From Isoperla grammatica (lineage: Eukaryota > Arthropoda > Insecta > Plecoptera > Perlodidae), in the NCBI GenBank assembly GCA_945910005.1, contig OX246739.1, forward strand, positions 10,886,292-10,950,291: a stretch of 64,000 nucleotides of DNA. The letters run 5' to 3'. The notes below the pieces were generated by a model. It searched no databases, was not told the DNA's origin, and saw only the letters and a program-made list of their open reading frames with translations. Of the stretch, positions 46,642-58,490 are shown piece after piece (the stretch's first letter is position 1; each line of letters begins with the position of its first letter). The translations under genes and the position numbers were made by a program.

Positions 46642-46740
46642 CATTGATTGATTGATTGTGTGTTTTTTAACGACGTACTCGACAACTATGATCATATATT
46701 ACGTCGGGAATAGCTGTTGCAGTAATTTGTGCACTGCAGC
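46642..46740 (-). mobile_element. 3' end of a dispersed retroelement with (ATCA)n tail
   Basis: Read on the minus strand: ATATGATCATAGTTGTCG, AGTACGTCGTTAAAAAACAC and then (AATC)n ending at 46642. The block resembles 17161-17215. The conserved GTCGTTAAA before a tetranucleotide tail suggests a LINE or LINE-mobilised SINE 3' end. Confidence 0.45.
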
Positions 46741-46759
46741 TGTGAGTAGTAACTTATTT

Positions 46760-48370
46760 TTAGACATACGTCTTGTAGCGAAAGATTGTGATATAGGTAG
46801 GTAGCCAAATCGTGTTGAAATTCAAAATTAATTGTGTTTGTCTGAACATCGAGGAAAAATTTGTTACTGTCATTCTTATTGCCTTAATCAAGAAGTAAAT
46901 TGTATACAATATTGACAATTATTATAATTTGATTTTCTTCAATATCAGCTATTAACATAACAAAAGTACCCAATCAAGCCATTATGCATTATCTGAGCAT
47001 TGAGATATTGCGAAGTGGCTTATAAACCTATTAATTCAAGTAAGACTAATTTTACCTCAAGCATGAATGTTAAATAACCGGTGAATATAAACACTAAGCG
47101 TCAGGCTCTCAATTTAAATTCCAGTTTAATTTTACAACTTTAAAGGTCAAATACACCTAATTTTCTCTTTTACCGCTAAAGCGCACTTCATTACCATGGT
47201 AGGTTTGATAATAAATAAGCGTGTTAGGAGTAACAAGGGCGGACTTTGTATAAAAACTGAGCGAGCTTACATTTTAAATCTGTGGCTCCACGGATACTAA
47301 AGTAATAAGTATTGTACAAACCGAGCAGAACTTATTATATTGTAGTTGCTTGATATTGAGCAATAATGCATTGAAACATGTATGCATATACAATACATAC
47401 CAAGTGTGATCGTATGTTTATGTTCTCTCGGTAATAGACACAACATTGATTTCTCGCAAACATATAATATAATTTATAAATTAATAAATATTATATCAGA
47501 CGGAAAATTTGAAAAAAGACTGTGACGGGAACCTTTATAGGCTTACTCTATTTAACATATCTTCTGCACTTGTATTATTTTCTAATGTGCCTGCTGATCG
47601 TACTTGCTCATCTATGAACATAGGATTGATACTAGAGTATGACAAAAAGCAAGTGCAAAATAAATGTTGTAGGACCACATTAAATGAAAAATGTTTACAC
47701 TTAATGGAGATAAAAATTTAACATATGCCTACTGTGGGTTGTTCTAGCTATACATTGATTGCCAAGGACGGCTGCAGTCAAATCATTCGCAATGTGACTA
47801 TATTATGCTTATCTATTTAATGTCATCAATGTGTCTACTGACTATCTTTGGCGAATTGTCGGTTTAATTGTGTAATCCTAAGTCTTAACCCTTGAGGAAA
47901 AGACCAATTTCCTTCGACTTGACTGTGAAAGGAAAGGTAGTTTAGCTGCTTTTTAGCCGGGACAAATATTGCCAACGGTGAAACCACCCATGACGGAATT
48001 TCTCTAACTAACCAAGTACCCTTCTGAAATGTTAACAGGAGATACATTTCCTTTGTTAGTCTTTTCGTGAAATTAAATTAAGATCCGCCTAAGTATTTCG
48101 TCCTTTTCTCCCGTGTCTCATTCAGCGTCGTATTTCGCTACGGGCAACACGTTGAACTGGAAACGTACCTACCAATGTTGTCAACCTAGCTAAATGCGCT
48201 TCCTCAGTAATGTTGACCTTCACGAATATACTTTCACATTCCTCAAATGTAGTGAATTTTCCTTCAAATGAAATCAAGGATATAAGGCTTAACATGAAAT
48301 GCATTCAACGTAAATGCACTGTTATCATTTAATACTACCACTCATACAACTATATATATATCCGTTCCTT
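46760..48370. other. AT-rich stretch, no gene seen
   Basis: Two or three 60-70 codon frames on both strands, none recognised. Confidence 0.55.
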
Positions 48371-48377
48371 GACCATA

Positions 48378-48440
48378 TACCCCAACCGGGACTCGAACCC
48401 AGGGAATTCTCCTATGCGTCGTAGACCCATTAGTAAGATA
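48378..48440 (-). repeat. tRNA-like sequence (SINE head or tRNA pseudogene)
   Basis: On the minus strand CTACGACGCATAGG can form an anticodon arm with a seven-base loop whose middle would read ACG. It is followed by a T-arm with B box GGGTTCGAGTCCCGG (48386-48400). The A box is weak (ACTAATGGGT) and the acceptor stem does not close well, so I do not call a functional tRNA-Arg. Confidence 0.4.
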
Positions 48441-49071
48441 TAATTTTAAATCATGAATAATTAACCATTGTAATAATGGAGAAAGAGTTTTATATTTACA
48501 ATATGTATTTATAAAATGTCTATCCTATCTAGTTGTAAAACTATTTTGAAAGGAAGACAATAAAATTAAGCAATAGTAAAAATGCTGAACAAAATTATTA
48601 TATATCAATTCAGATGACGTAACACTAAAAAAGATGACATACTAAATTAGTCATGAAGTGCATAATAAATAGAACTACTTTTTATTACAGTGTAGATGTA
48701 CGGCTATAAATAGATGTGTGACATAGTAGGTGCTAGAGCACTTTTGACCACAGCCGCATTCACTGATATAATTTGAAAAGCCAGAAGGTGCAAGATGGGC
48801 TTGCTATATTTAGTACAGTGGCAAAGCAAAAGAACTACACAGTTAGGTTTTGCTCCTTGAAAAGAATCGCTCCACATTTATCAAGAAGACACGAACTAAC
48901 GTCAATAGCATTGCTTCAAAGACCGCAATATAAAGTCGAGGCTATTGAAGTCACCATGAGATGCGGGATATTTTATCTAGGTCAAAGAACATTGAGACCT
49001 TGGGTGAAAATCTTAAATGCGGTTGTAAATGAAATGATTATGAGAGAACGTATACAGCAGTGGGATGTATA

Positions 49072-49453
49072 GTTAAGAGGGAAGGATACCTCTACGTCAA
49101 AAACCGCAGAAAATTTTCGTTTTTTAACTATATCTCAAGATTGAAACACAACATCAAAAATCAGAGACTACATAGCGCTGTGGTTTGGTACTCCCTACAC
49201 ACTGAATGATAAATGTATTTAACGTTATCATCAGTATGACTGTGATAACGATTTATTTAAATTACTAAGGAATTACTTATCACAGTCATACTGATGATAA
49301 CGTTAAATACATTTATCATTCAGTGTGTAGGGCTTACCAAACCACAGCGCTGTGTAGTTTCAGATTTTTGATGTTGTGTTCCTATCTTGAGATATAATTA
49401 AAACTTGAAAATTTTCTGCGGTTTTTGACGTAGAGGTATCCTTCGCTCTTAAC
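49072..49453. mobile_element. 382-bp near-perfect palindrome (foldback MITE)
   Basis: Two arms of exactly 177 bases (49072-49248 and 49277-49453) are inverted copies of each other with only scattered mismatches. They enclose a 28-base AT-rich loop. The termini read GTTAAGAGGGAAGGATACCT and its near-complement. ATA flanks both ends and may be a 3-bp target duplication. The size and full-length symmetry are typical of foldback-type MITEs, which can give long double-stranded RNA if transcribed. The 99-codon frame ending at 49072 is unrelated. Confidence 0.9.
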
Positions 49454-50280
49454 ATATTCTACCGTACATATGATGGAAAACTATGGCCGAATATCTAAAA
49501 CTGTATATTAAAAAGATACCCCTATCGTACTTTCATTAAACCTTTTCAGTGGATCTTTTGTACGGAATCGTCGTTGCAAAAGTAGAAATTGTATGATAAA
49601 GTTTAGCAATGTGATGCATTTAAAATATTTTACTGCATATGGATGGATCTTTTATCTGGAATTTTGAAAGCCCCGTCCAATTTTTAATACATCGTTACAT
49701 ATAGGTCAGATTTGTGCCAGTACGTTTTAGTATATCTCCATATTATATTGTTACATCGTAGTGGGGTGTAATGAAACATTAATATTTGATGAGAAATAAA
49801 TTGTAAGGATTTGGTTATATTCTGTGTTAAGAAGTATATTTAGTAAAATTATTGCTTTTTTAACGAAATTATTTTTCATTTGAAATGTGCATGGTTGTTG
49901 AATACTAAAATCAACTACGATTGATTTAAATGTGTATTCATCATCATCATCATCATCTGTTGCCACGTCCAACTCTGCGTTGGGTCGGCATTGAAGATAA
50001 GCTTCTCCATCTTCTTCTATCCCGCCACCACTCTTCCCCCTCAAATATTAAATATTTATTATGTGGTTATAAAAATATAATTTCCTCGTGAAGCGCGGAT
50101 GCCACTATTTGGACTGACAACGAACCAGGATAAGGTTCTAACTAAATATAGATTTATTTTCAAATACCAATAGTTTCACAACCAGCTTACTAAGCACAAA
50201 CCCAAATTAATGTATATTTATTTTTAAAGTTGGAATGTTTCGCTATGCATTGAAGTAATGTGCTAAACCCCACCGACTGT
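49454..50280. other. AT-rich stretch with ATC microsatellite
   Basis: (ATC)n at 49938-49957 gives the Asp run in a spurious minus-strand frame. No gene recognised. Confidence 0.55.
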
Positions 50281-50556
50281 GTTTCGCCCCAGTGTGCAGA
50301 GCATTAGTTAACTTTTTAAAGTTGTGTCGTTTGTTGTACGCCTGGATGCACCTCGGTAATTGGACGATTAATTTACACCCCATGGTGCAACATTGTGCAA
50401 ACTTTGTCGCCACAATCCCACTGGTAATTAAGCTCCTAAAAGTTAAAGTAGTTATAGATCAGTTTGTAAGCGTTCTATTTCCCCGCGGTTTTGGTTTGTA
50501 GAAAAGTTAAAAATGTTTGCAATCTATCACGACGAGCGTCCAGACGCCCTAAGGGG

Positions 50557-50576
50557 CTTCTTCTTCTTCTTCTTCC
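50557..50576. repeat. (TTC)n microsatellite
   Basis: Six to seven uninterrupted TTC units. Confidence 0.9.
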
Positions 50577-50599
50577 AATGGAACTCGTTTCGAATTTCA

Positions 50600-53530
50600 G
50601 AGCTATCCATCACGCTGAAACAATGGCCAAACAAATGTTTACATGAATCGGAGAAAAGTCTCAATTTCGAAAATTTAAATTGAAACAATTTAATTTTGAT
50701 ACATGGAGCAGATTTAATTATTATTAATCGATTTATTTAATTTTAAAAAATTAAATCCAAATTGAAGAAAAGGTTTTTTCTCTAATAGCAATTGTTTTGT
50801 AAATGATTGAATTGAGTTGTCTAAATGTTGGATGGTTCTAAATTCATATTTACTTTGTGTCTGTATGCAATAGGGGGATCAATACCAGTGTTAATGCACA
50901 CGTAAAGCAATGTTCAAACAGAATGAGAAACAATGAGAAATTATTCCATTTCAACGAACTCCTTTTCACAGATGCATCAGATTCCTCATATTTTACTTAT
51001 AGTAAATGGGCATCTAGCTCGAAGATTGTTCATGCACGCAGTTGGAAGTCCAAAACAATATCAGCAATAACCTCTATTAAGAAGGAAATCACTTTAGACA
51101 TTGTCATATGTGCGGGACATCAAACTGCGTTAGACTATGTGTTATGCTATGCACATCGATAGGACAGGAATGGTTGAATAACATTTGTTTGTCCGCGTTA
51201 TACCGCGGCAGTTCGCAGTGCCACAATCGTAAATCTATTTTTAGAATGGAACACTTCATTATTGGGTATCCTCGCGAATCACTGACGTATTCTCACTTCA
51301 AATACTATGTAATTAAACAGAGTATCTCTCTGGCAAAGTTACATGTGGTAGTGGTAGGCCCGTATTATAACGAGCGCGTTTTTAGGAATTTATCATGGTT
51401 TTAAACTAAAATCGTTTCTGCGAACATTAATATTCTTTAAAGGCGAAAACATTATTTCTACATAAATTAAGAAGTACACTAGACTACGCTTATGGCCATT
51501 ATAACTTTTCTCCGAGAGGTTTTTAATACCCTTAAGTTGTTTCCATATGAAAGATTTAGTTCTGAAATTTGTCGTTCGTATCAGTTAAAAGTGGAAACAT
51601 TACCCAAGATTAAAGCAGCGCGTCTTGCGTCAGTGGGTCTGTCCGTCTGATACAAATTTCCACGCACGTTTCTCTTGATATCCACGCCGTAAGAAAGAAT
51701 AATGGCTGCACAAGAAATGACGGGCGCAAGCGGTGAACGGGTGAATGTCAACGATATTTGGAGATGATAAATGAGTACCGTAAAAACAAAAACATTTGTT
51801 TTCTGTGACAATGGATGATATAAATAATGAAATAAATGAAGCATGAATATCATACGACCATCCTGCGCGCGTTACGTTATGTCTTTTCAACAAGGTGGAC
51901 ATTTATTTCATTTCGCGAACTTTATGTAATAGAAAAGAGACAAGAGTGTTATTGCTTGAAGTTGCGTGACCAAGACATTTTATTGGTTCTTCCGCTTTTT
52001 TTGTGTGTGGAGAGATCTCGCTTTTGTGATGGGCAGTGAAACTTTCAGTAGATTCTTTCACTCGCATTAAAATAAAGCAAGACTTAACACGAAAGAGAGG
52101 CACGGACGCTATCATATTTGTGCATTCAGGGAACATTGTTATTTCATTAGTAATGATGATTGAATGCAGTAATTTTGGAACTCTGTAACGTTTAGAAAAT
52201 CGCTACCATGTTCACTATTTATAATTCTGACGTTTCATATCTGTTTATTTTTTTTATCGTTTGATGTATATATTGTACTGCTATCAACGGATCCGATTAT
52301 ATTTCAAATGTTGAAGGCTTTGGTATTGTGTAATACTTATACCTTTTACCCTTCATTTTTTGATTGAATTAATTGCTTTTGGTATTTGATGTCGGAGACG
52401 AGGTATTTTATTGCACAGCTCAAACTTTACGAATTATTTTATTATAATAAAATAATCGATAACCAAGCGTGAGTTTTTCCAATTCATTGACAAATAATAT
52501 TCCGTGCTGTTAACTCGACGCTTTGTGTATTAGATAATGTCGTTGTCGTACACGCGCGATTTGTGTATAACTGGAGTTTTTACTGTATTAATAGCACTGA
52601 TCATTTGGCTACGATAAGACTTACAAGTAAAATGAATTATAAATAATTGGATAATTGGGATTGATCGGTGAGGCGAGTATAAGTGCTTTGTTTGTAAAAT
52701 TACTGGGACCATTATGAATGGCTTATGTTATAAGGTGAAAACATTATTTCTTCAAGTTTGAAAGATTGATAATGTTAGCGCTTTTAAAACCACTTATCAG
52801 ACCTTAGTCATTCCGATGACACTAAACAATTCTTCTTGTACTTCGGTTCCCTGAAATGTGACAAGCTCTTATTGTTCACATCACGTATTGATCACATATA
52901 ATTTTGTGTTTATAGTAATTACCACAAAGCAAATTGAGTATACTTCACTTTAAGAATTCACATCATTTGAAGTTATATTATGTAAACAGTCAGCTATCCA
53001 AGCAGTTATATGAATATAAGTAAATATTCTGAATACACCGTTGTACATATTTAAAGAATAAAACCAAATACATCTAGACATCAATTATTTAAATGGCTCA
53101 ATACAATACAATCAACAATTGGGGTATTGTGCATTTTGTTTGAGTACTTCTCATAATGTAATATTGCTATATATCTATACTTTATAATCAACTTTTTACA
53201 CCACTAAAATCTCACACTGGAGGTTTGTGAGAAACAGTTTATTTGTATTGACGAAATGTTTTATTCGGTCACATACGATCAATGCTTGTATAATAAGCGA
53301 CTGCCAAACCCTACCTAACAGAAACTACTGAATCATAAATAATGCACGAATGGACAACTGTATATAGCGCTATAATAATTCGATATATCTAACTACCCTC
53401 TGCGTAGCTTTGAAAACATAAAAGGCTACATCATTATAGATAATGTAGCTGATAACACGTATGACCTAATATTCTACTCATTGTGATTCGACATAATACA
53501 TTCCCATAGTGTTCCATAGAAACTATTAAA
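50600..53530. other. mixed stretch, no gene seen; possible regulatory patch at 51590-52140
   Basis: The patch at 51590-52140 is less AT-rich, with overlapping 67-101 codon frames on both strands that do not resemble proteins. It holds an inverted Sox-like pair (TTTGTT then ACAATGG, about 51795-51815). The rest is AT-rich with no signal. Confidence 0.4.
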
Positions 53531-53539
53531 ACTTTTGCT

Positions 53540-53602
53540 TAACCAGGATTTGAACTCTGATTACTTCTCTTTGTACAGCAGTGTTCATGCACCACTGAAA
53601 CA
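53540..53602 (-). repeat. tRNA-like SINE head relic
   Basis: Minus strand: AGTGGTGCATGAACACTG (A-box-like) and, 35 bases on, a B-box-like AGAGTTCAAATCCTGG (53543-53558). The arms do not close into a full cloverleaf. Confidence 0.4.
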
Positions 53603-53779
53603 AATGTTACGTAAGGATATAAATATACAATACTACAGTCGCTTATTTAAATTTAGCACATGCCTGTTGTTTTGGTATTGAATGTACGTATCATTGTTTG
53701 TCTACAACGCGATCTGATGGGTTGGAGCTGTCTACTAGTAAGTGAGTCGTATGACCGGAGTTTGAGTGACGGTTGAGTT

Positions 53780-54685
53780 TAGCATTTATTGTAACTGTTA
53801 ATTGCTTCCATCACAATTTAGTAGGGCTTATATTGTGTCAAGGAAGGAACCAGCTGGAAATATATAATAATGAGTGTTTAACACATGGCGACTACGAAGC
53901 GGGTTGGTTCACGATATCGACTTTCCTTACTTTGGACAGCCCTCCTCAGGCTTACAAAGTAAAGAATATTCATGCAATATTCGTCAACACACGATTGTAA
54001 ATTCTTATTCTTAATTTTTAATCACACATCAATTTGTTATTTCAGTTCGAAAGCAAATTTATTTGGCAATCATTGCAATGGATTTTATAGTTACAATGCA
54101 AATGTAATAAAATGTGTTTCACAGTCAGTACGTTTTTCAATATCAGCTTATTTGGGTTTATTTGCTCTTTTAAAGTTTGAATCTTCATTTTAAATTATAG
54201 CAATTCTGAACTGAAAATCCAATTTCATTTCATTTTATTTTATTTGTTTAATTTAATTTTTTACAAACACAAGTTAGTTAAATTACAATTTGTATTTATC
54301 CTTTAAAACCTGAGTCATATTAATTATTATGTATGAATAGGCTAGAACCGTTATGCATAATTTTCCTATATATAAGCTCGCTCCTCTAAATGAAACTGTA
54401 TGTGTAAATGAAGAGTGTTGATTGCAGAAAAATAGTAAAAAGGTTACATTCAAACTTTCCATTGTATTATGTTTATTCTCAATTTGAACAAAATTTTGAA
54501 AGAAACCCGTTGTTTCGTTTAATATAGTGGCATTAAATAGCAAACACCATCATTATGAATGATGGAGACTCTTATATTTTCAAATACAAGTGATTTTGAT
54601 CTGTACTGACATTTTAACTTTAATCAACAATGTATATGAAGCTTCTGTCCACGCATTCGTTTGCATATTATGATGGCGCGAGCTT
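53780..54685. other. AT-rich stretch, no gene seen
   Basis: TTTTATTT-rich tract at about 54222-54265, and an octamer-like TTTGCATATTATGATGG at 54660-54676. Nothing else. Confidence 0.5.
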
Positions 54686-54687
54686 GA

Positions 54688-54703
54688 GGGGGGGGGGGGG
54701 GGG
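54688..54703. repeat. poly-G run, 16 bases
   Basis: Uninterrupted G run, among the longest in the window. Confidence 0.95.
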
Positions 54704-55136
54704 CTAATATTGGTATCAATGAAACGAACAGATGTATCCTAGAAAAGTGTTCCCTTTCGCTTTCCAGCAAATCTCCACACTGCCCGTTGAGGTGAACAAT
54801 AGATTGTGATTACACGGTCAGATTTGTAGCACTCTCAATTGGAAATTCCTCGAGTTACAGCACAGTTTGAGAGCACGGCTCACTGCCCATTTGAACATTG
54901 TCTCCGTTTTAGAAGGGAAACTCCGCCCTCATACCTTGTGCACCGATTGTCCTTGTCCATGCAATACCGAAACTATTTAAACTTTCAAACGTGGCACATT
55001 GACTGAACACGTATTTTCCACACAATAGCAAGCATACATAGTAGCGTAGTGAACAAGAATAGAAATTTGACGTACGGTATATCACGTATCCATGATCCAC
55101 ATTATATGTATATACGATTTGAAATAAGCATATTTA

Positions 55137-55269
55137 GGGCCGGTCTTACAATCTCCTCATAGGAAAGTTATTTGTAGCAATTAAGCTATTTGGAGGATTT
55201 CAAGAGTTTTGATTGGTCGTTGCCATGGAGAAAACAAGCAATTCGACGAGTTAGTAGTTTTACTGGACC
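55137..55269. mobile_element. 133-bp MITE candidate with TTA target duplication
   Basis: Begins GGGCCGGT and ends ACTGGACC (complement GGTCCAGT); TTA flanks on both sides (55134-55136 and 55270-55272). Inside, CAATCTCCTC is nearly complementary to GGAGGATTT. TSD and GGGCC-type ends fit Harbinger-like MITEs, but terminal similarity is only about 8 of 14. Confidence 0.35.
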
Positions 55270-55828
55270 TTAGAAACACAAGTATTGTCATGGTTACGAA
55301 ATAGTCTAGTACAATAGCACCTGCTTAATTGTGTACTTGTCTATTTTCTACCGTCTGCTTGAAACAGGTGTATTAGTATCATGATTGTACGGCGTTAGGT
55401 TGGTTATCTGAAAATTCCGAACACAGCGGGCGTGACTTTTGAGGATGTGCATTCTAAGTGGAAGGTTGTCTTTATGAATGAGAGAAAGAACACCAAGAAT
55501 CTGTGATTCTCGTTGAAACCGCGTGCATGAAACCGGTTGATAACGATCTAAGGTATGTATGAGTTACGTTGGGACTATACAAATATATTTAAATGATATT
55601 AATAATCTAAATGCAAGCTTAGCTGCTTCAAGCATAGTATATATAAGGAATGCATCTCTTAGTGAATCTCGACCAATTTTCGTACAGCAAAAACGTGCGC
55701 TCGCGATTCCCGTGCGTACGTGAAATATCGGTTAAGTAGTTCTACTACAACTCGAGGTAGTTTTTTATAATGATAAAGATAGGTCTTATAACGTATGTCA
55801 ACGCGGTTACCGCTACGCGCGCTAGTGT

Positions 55829-55938
55829 CGCTCACTCGTTGATGGTGTTCGAAGCCTACAGGGTTGGTTTAGTCACTTTAATAAAGTCCCCCACTGCAAA
55901 TCAGTTTAGTGACTGAATGGTTAGACTCTAAATGTGAG
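55829..55938 (-). mobile_element. SINE core copy (110 bp, matches 45627-45736)
   Basis: The reverse strand aligns across 110 bases with the core at 45627-45736, including CACATTTAGAGTCTA, ACTGATTTGCAGTGGGGGAC and AACCAACCCTGTAGGCT. No tRNA-like head was recognised beyond 55938. Confidence 0.75.
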
Positions 55939-55939
55939 T

Positions 55940-57025
55940 TTATTTTTATTTATTTAAGCAGCCGTGCGCAAGATGTTCAATGCGCCACGATACAGGATAA
56001 ATTCTTTATACCAAATACCTTAGTATACAACCTACTCTATTTTAAGACTGTTTTAATGCCATCGATAATTGTCGTGACCTTGTATAACCATCCTAATGCA
56101 GTGACCTTAAACATCTCAATCGATCCGTATAATAGTACCCTATACTTATCTGAATCAAGTATCTGGTTCGCTCGCTCGAAATGAGGCCAAAGTTAACTCT
56201 GTATCATTGAACACATTGTTGTCATCCAGTTCAGAACGCTAATCTATTCGGCTGTGAGATCCTCGTAAGGTAACCTAGGTCTAAAGGCGTAGTTGTCTGT
56301 TGTACTGTGACTGGGATCGATATTACTACTTATCGACGGTCGTTAGTAAGAGCTATCTTCGTCTGCACCTTGATGGTCCCATCGTAAACAACGTGGCGCA
56401 GAACCACCAACTGTGCGAAACACACATGAAGTGAAACTTCTTCCAAGCATTTATTATACAAAAAACTAGGCGGATATTGTTTTTCTTTGAGCCAAAAAGG
56501 TGAAATGCATTTTTATATGTCTAGTTTAGGCGGTTAGTTGATCATAAGTTCCGTAGAAAATCGTCTAGTTATGATGTTTACTTGATGTATTATTATAAGT
56601 GTTGGTTTGATAATAGTATTAAAATAATTTAAATTTGCATTTGACTATGTTAGGCCTAGAGTCATGTTGTATTGATAAAACAAATCAATGTTCATATTTA
56701 TTTAAATATTATTAGAAAAAATACAAAAACTGCAAGGAGTCTAGTGCTCCAGCTGTGACATCACTGACATAGGACCGAGCCCAGCCAGCCATGTACAAGT
56801 TTAGTGACGTCAGAGAGAAAACAACTCAAATCATTCCCGTGCTTTGTAATTAATTTTTATATTTTCCTTCTCAACAAAAGTTTTAATACAAGGAGCATGT
56901 TCCACCAAAATGAGAGTAATTGTTTCAGTTTTTCTTGTTCATTTAATTTGTGTCATGGGTGGGGTCGTTGCCTAACTTGTAAAAAGGCTTAAGCTAATTC
57001 CAACGTGACCTGGTTAAGCGTTAAG
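55940..57025. other. AT-rich stretch, no gene seen
   Basis: A 91-codon plus-strand frame starts in the SINE core (55909) and runs on; its beginning is repeat-derived, so it is not a gene. No other signal. Confidence 0.5.
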
Positions 57026-57029
57026 GCCA

Positions 57030-57115
57030 CCCGTCTCGCAGAAGAATTACTAGGGTGATGTGTGATGGCACGCGACTCTGATTCGCGAGGTTATGAGCTC
57101 GTTTCCCGTCACCGA
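57030..57115 (+). repeat. SINE head relic related to 45525
   Basis: GGCACGCGACTCTGATTCGCGAG parallels GCACGCGACTCTCTTATTCGGGAG at 45542 (about 75 percent over 30 bases) and is followed by a degraded B box (GAGCTCGTTTCCCG). It lies about 75 bp upstream of copy B of the dispersed repeat. Confidence 0.4.
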
Positions 57116-57189
57116 CAATCTGAAGGCGTATTCAAATGAAGGTTCATATGTGAATATTGGCTCTCGGAATAGGAAAAAATCTGTACCAG

Positions 57190-57554
57190 CCAGTGTAGGG
57201 CACATTGCCCTGTTTAACCTGATGAGTGATGATTGATGAATGATAATGAGGAAAGGAGGAGGGGATGCCTGGTACCGGCACGTAGCCTACTCCTATCGAA
57301 AAGTATACCAAGGGGACCATCGGCTTTACGTCCCATCCGAAAGGACGGTGTAACTTTGACCAGTCATATAGGTTCCTCCACTATTCTGGACTGCCGAGCA
57401 GTTAACGAGAAGAACAAAGCTGTTACACAAGCTTTCGAACCCTCCAATCTGCTCTTACCAATGGTAACTAGTGTTTCAGAGGAGAGTATGGTCACCCATC
57501 CTACTCCTGACTTAGCCCGAGGTTTCTTAACTTCGGTGTTCGTATGGGAGCCCG
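57190..57554 (+). mobile_element. unclassified dispersed repeat, copy B
   Basis: Same-orientation homologue of 24327-24680, about 90 percent identical. The 110-codon frame at 57233-57565 parallels the copy A frame, but the differences are mostly amino-acid changing and frames differ at both ends. This speaks for a non-coding repeat. Confidence 0.75.
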
Positions 57555-57559
57555 ATTTC

Positions 57560-58490
57560 AATTAATTATGAAATAGAATACTACAAACATTTAAAGTAAT
57601 GAACATAAAGTCGTAATAGAAAAGATATCATAAATAGTTGCATAGTTCTAAATATATTTTAACCTTACGACAGACAGAATGCTTAGTTGTTGCTTTTGGA
57701 AAGAGTTAATATATAATATTTAACATAGTTTTTATTAACGGACAAACAATGCTATCACATAAAAAATAATTAATTAATAAATCACTAGAATTGTTTTCGT
57801 TTTGTTATTCCTTATGTAAACTAATCACTCTAATTTTGCCCATTTACATTACAAAATTAGGATTAATTTATTAATTCAGCCATCTTTATAAAAATCTGTA
57901 CAAAATGTTGTCTCTGCATTTTTACAGACTACGATGCAAAAAACATAATGCTGATAAAGATGTCCATGAAGTGGTAATGGTAAATAAATAAATACAAAAA
58001 ATACGTGTACCATTTCAGTCTTCCACTCGCTTCACACACCATTATGAAACGCAAATATACACTACTCCACAATAACACAGTGTTCATGAAATATCGTTCT
58101 ACGCGTTTGTGACAGAACGAATCTGGGGCACTCACTTTATGAAAACACGTCTCTTTAAGCGATATTAAGTGCTAGCCATAAAGAGATATTGGATTGTATC
58201 TCAACCGGAGCAGTATGTTATGACAATTGCTAATATATCTCAATAATTCCTGTATAAAAGTAGGATTAGTATTGATTAAAAGGTTCCGTCCCCGCTAGTG
58301 AACTTTTTGTTATGTATCTTGCCGTCGAAATTAAACTTGATTTACTCCGAAACAAAATCCAAATGTAGCAACCGCGCCCTAAATGCATGAAGAGTCCGCG
58401 TCTAGTCTCTATCTAAGAGCCGTATTTTATAAAATTCTTTCCGTGTTTCTCGTTAGAGTCTAGTGATCGTTGTGTTTCGTTTCAAATAAG
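57560..58490. other. AT-rich stretch, no gene seen
   Basis: No domain, repeat or hairpin recognised. Confidence 0.55.

Noticed and set aside
48378..48440. Functional tRNA-Arg(ACG) on the minus strand
   Set aside because: Acceptor stem and A box are poor; more likely a SINE head or pseudogene.
48773..49072. 99-codon frame ending at the palindrome
   Set aside because: No recognised domain. It lies in unique AT-rich DNA, and its stop adjoins the MITE by coincidence.
49751..50044. Frame with an acidic Asp run as a real protein
   Set aside because: The Asp run is the translation of an ATC/GAT microsatellite.
55909..56184. 91-codon frame as a gene
   Set aside because: Its first part is the SINE core, and the remainder shows no domain.
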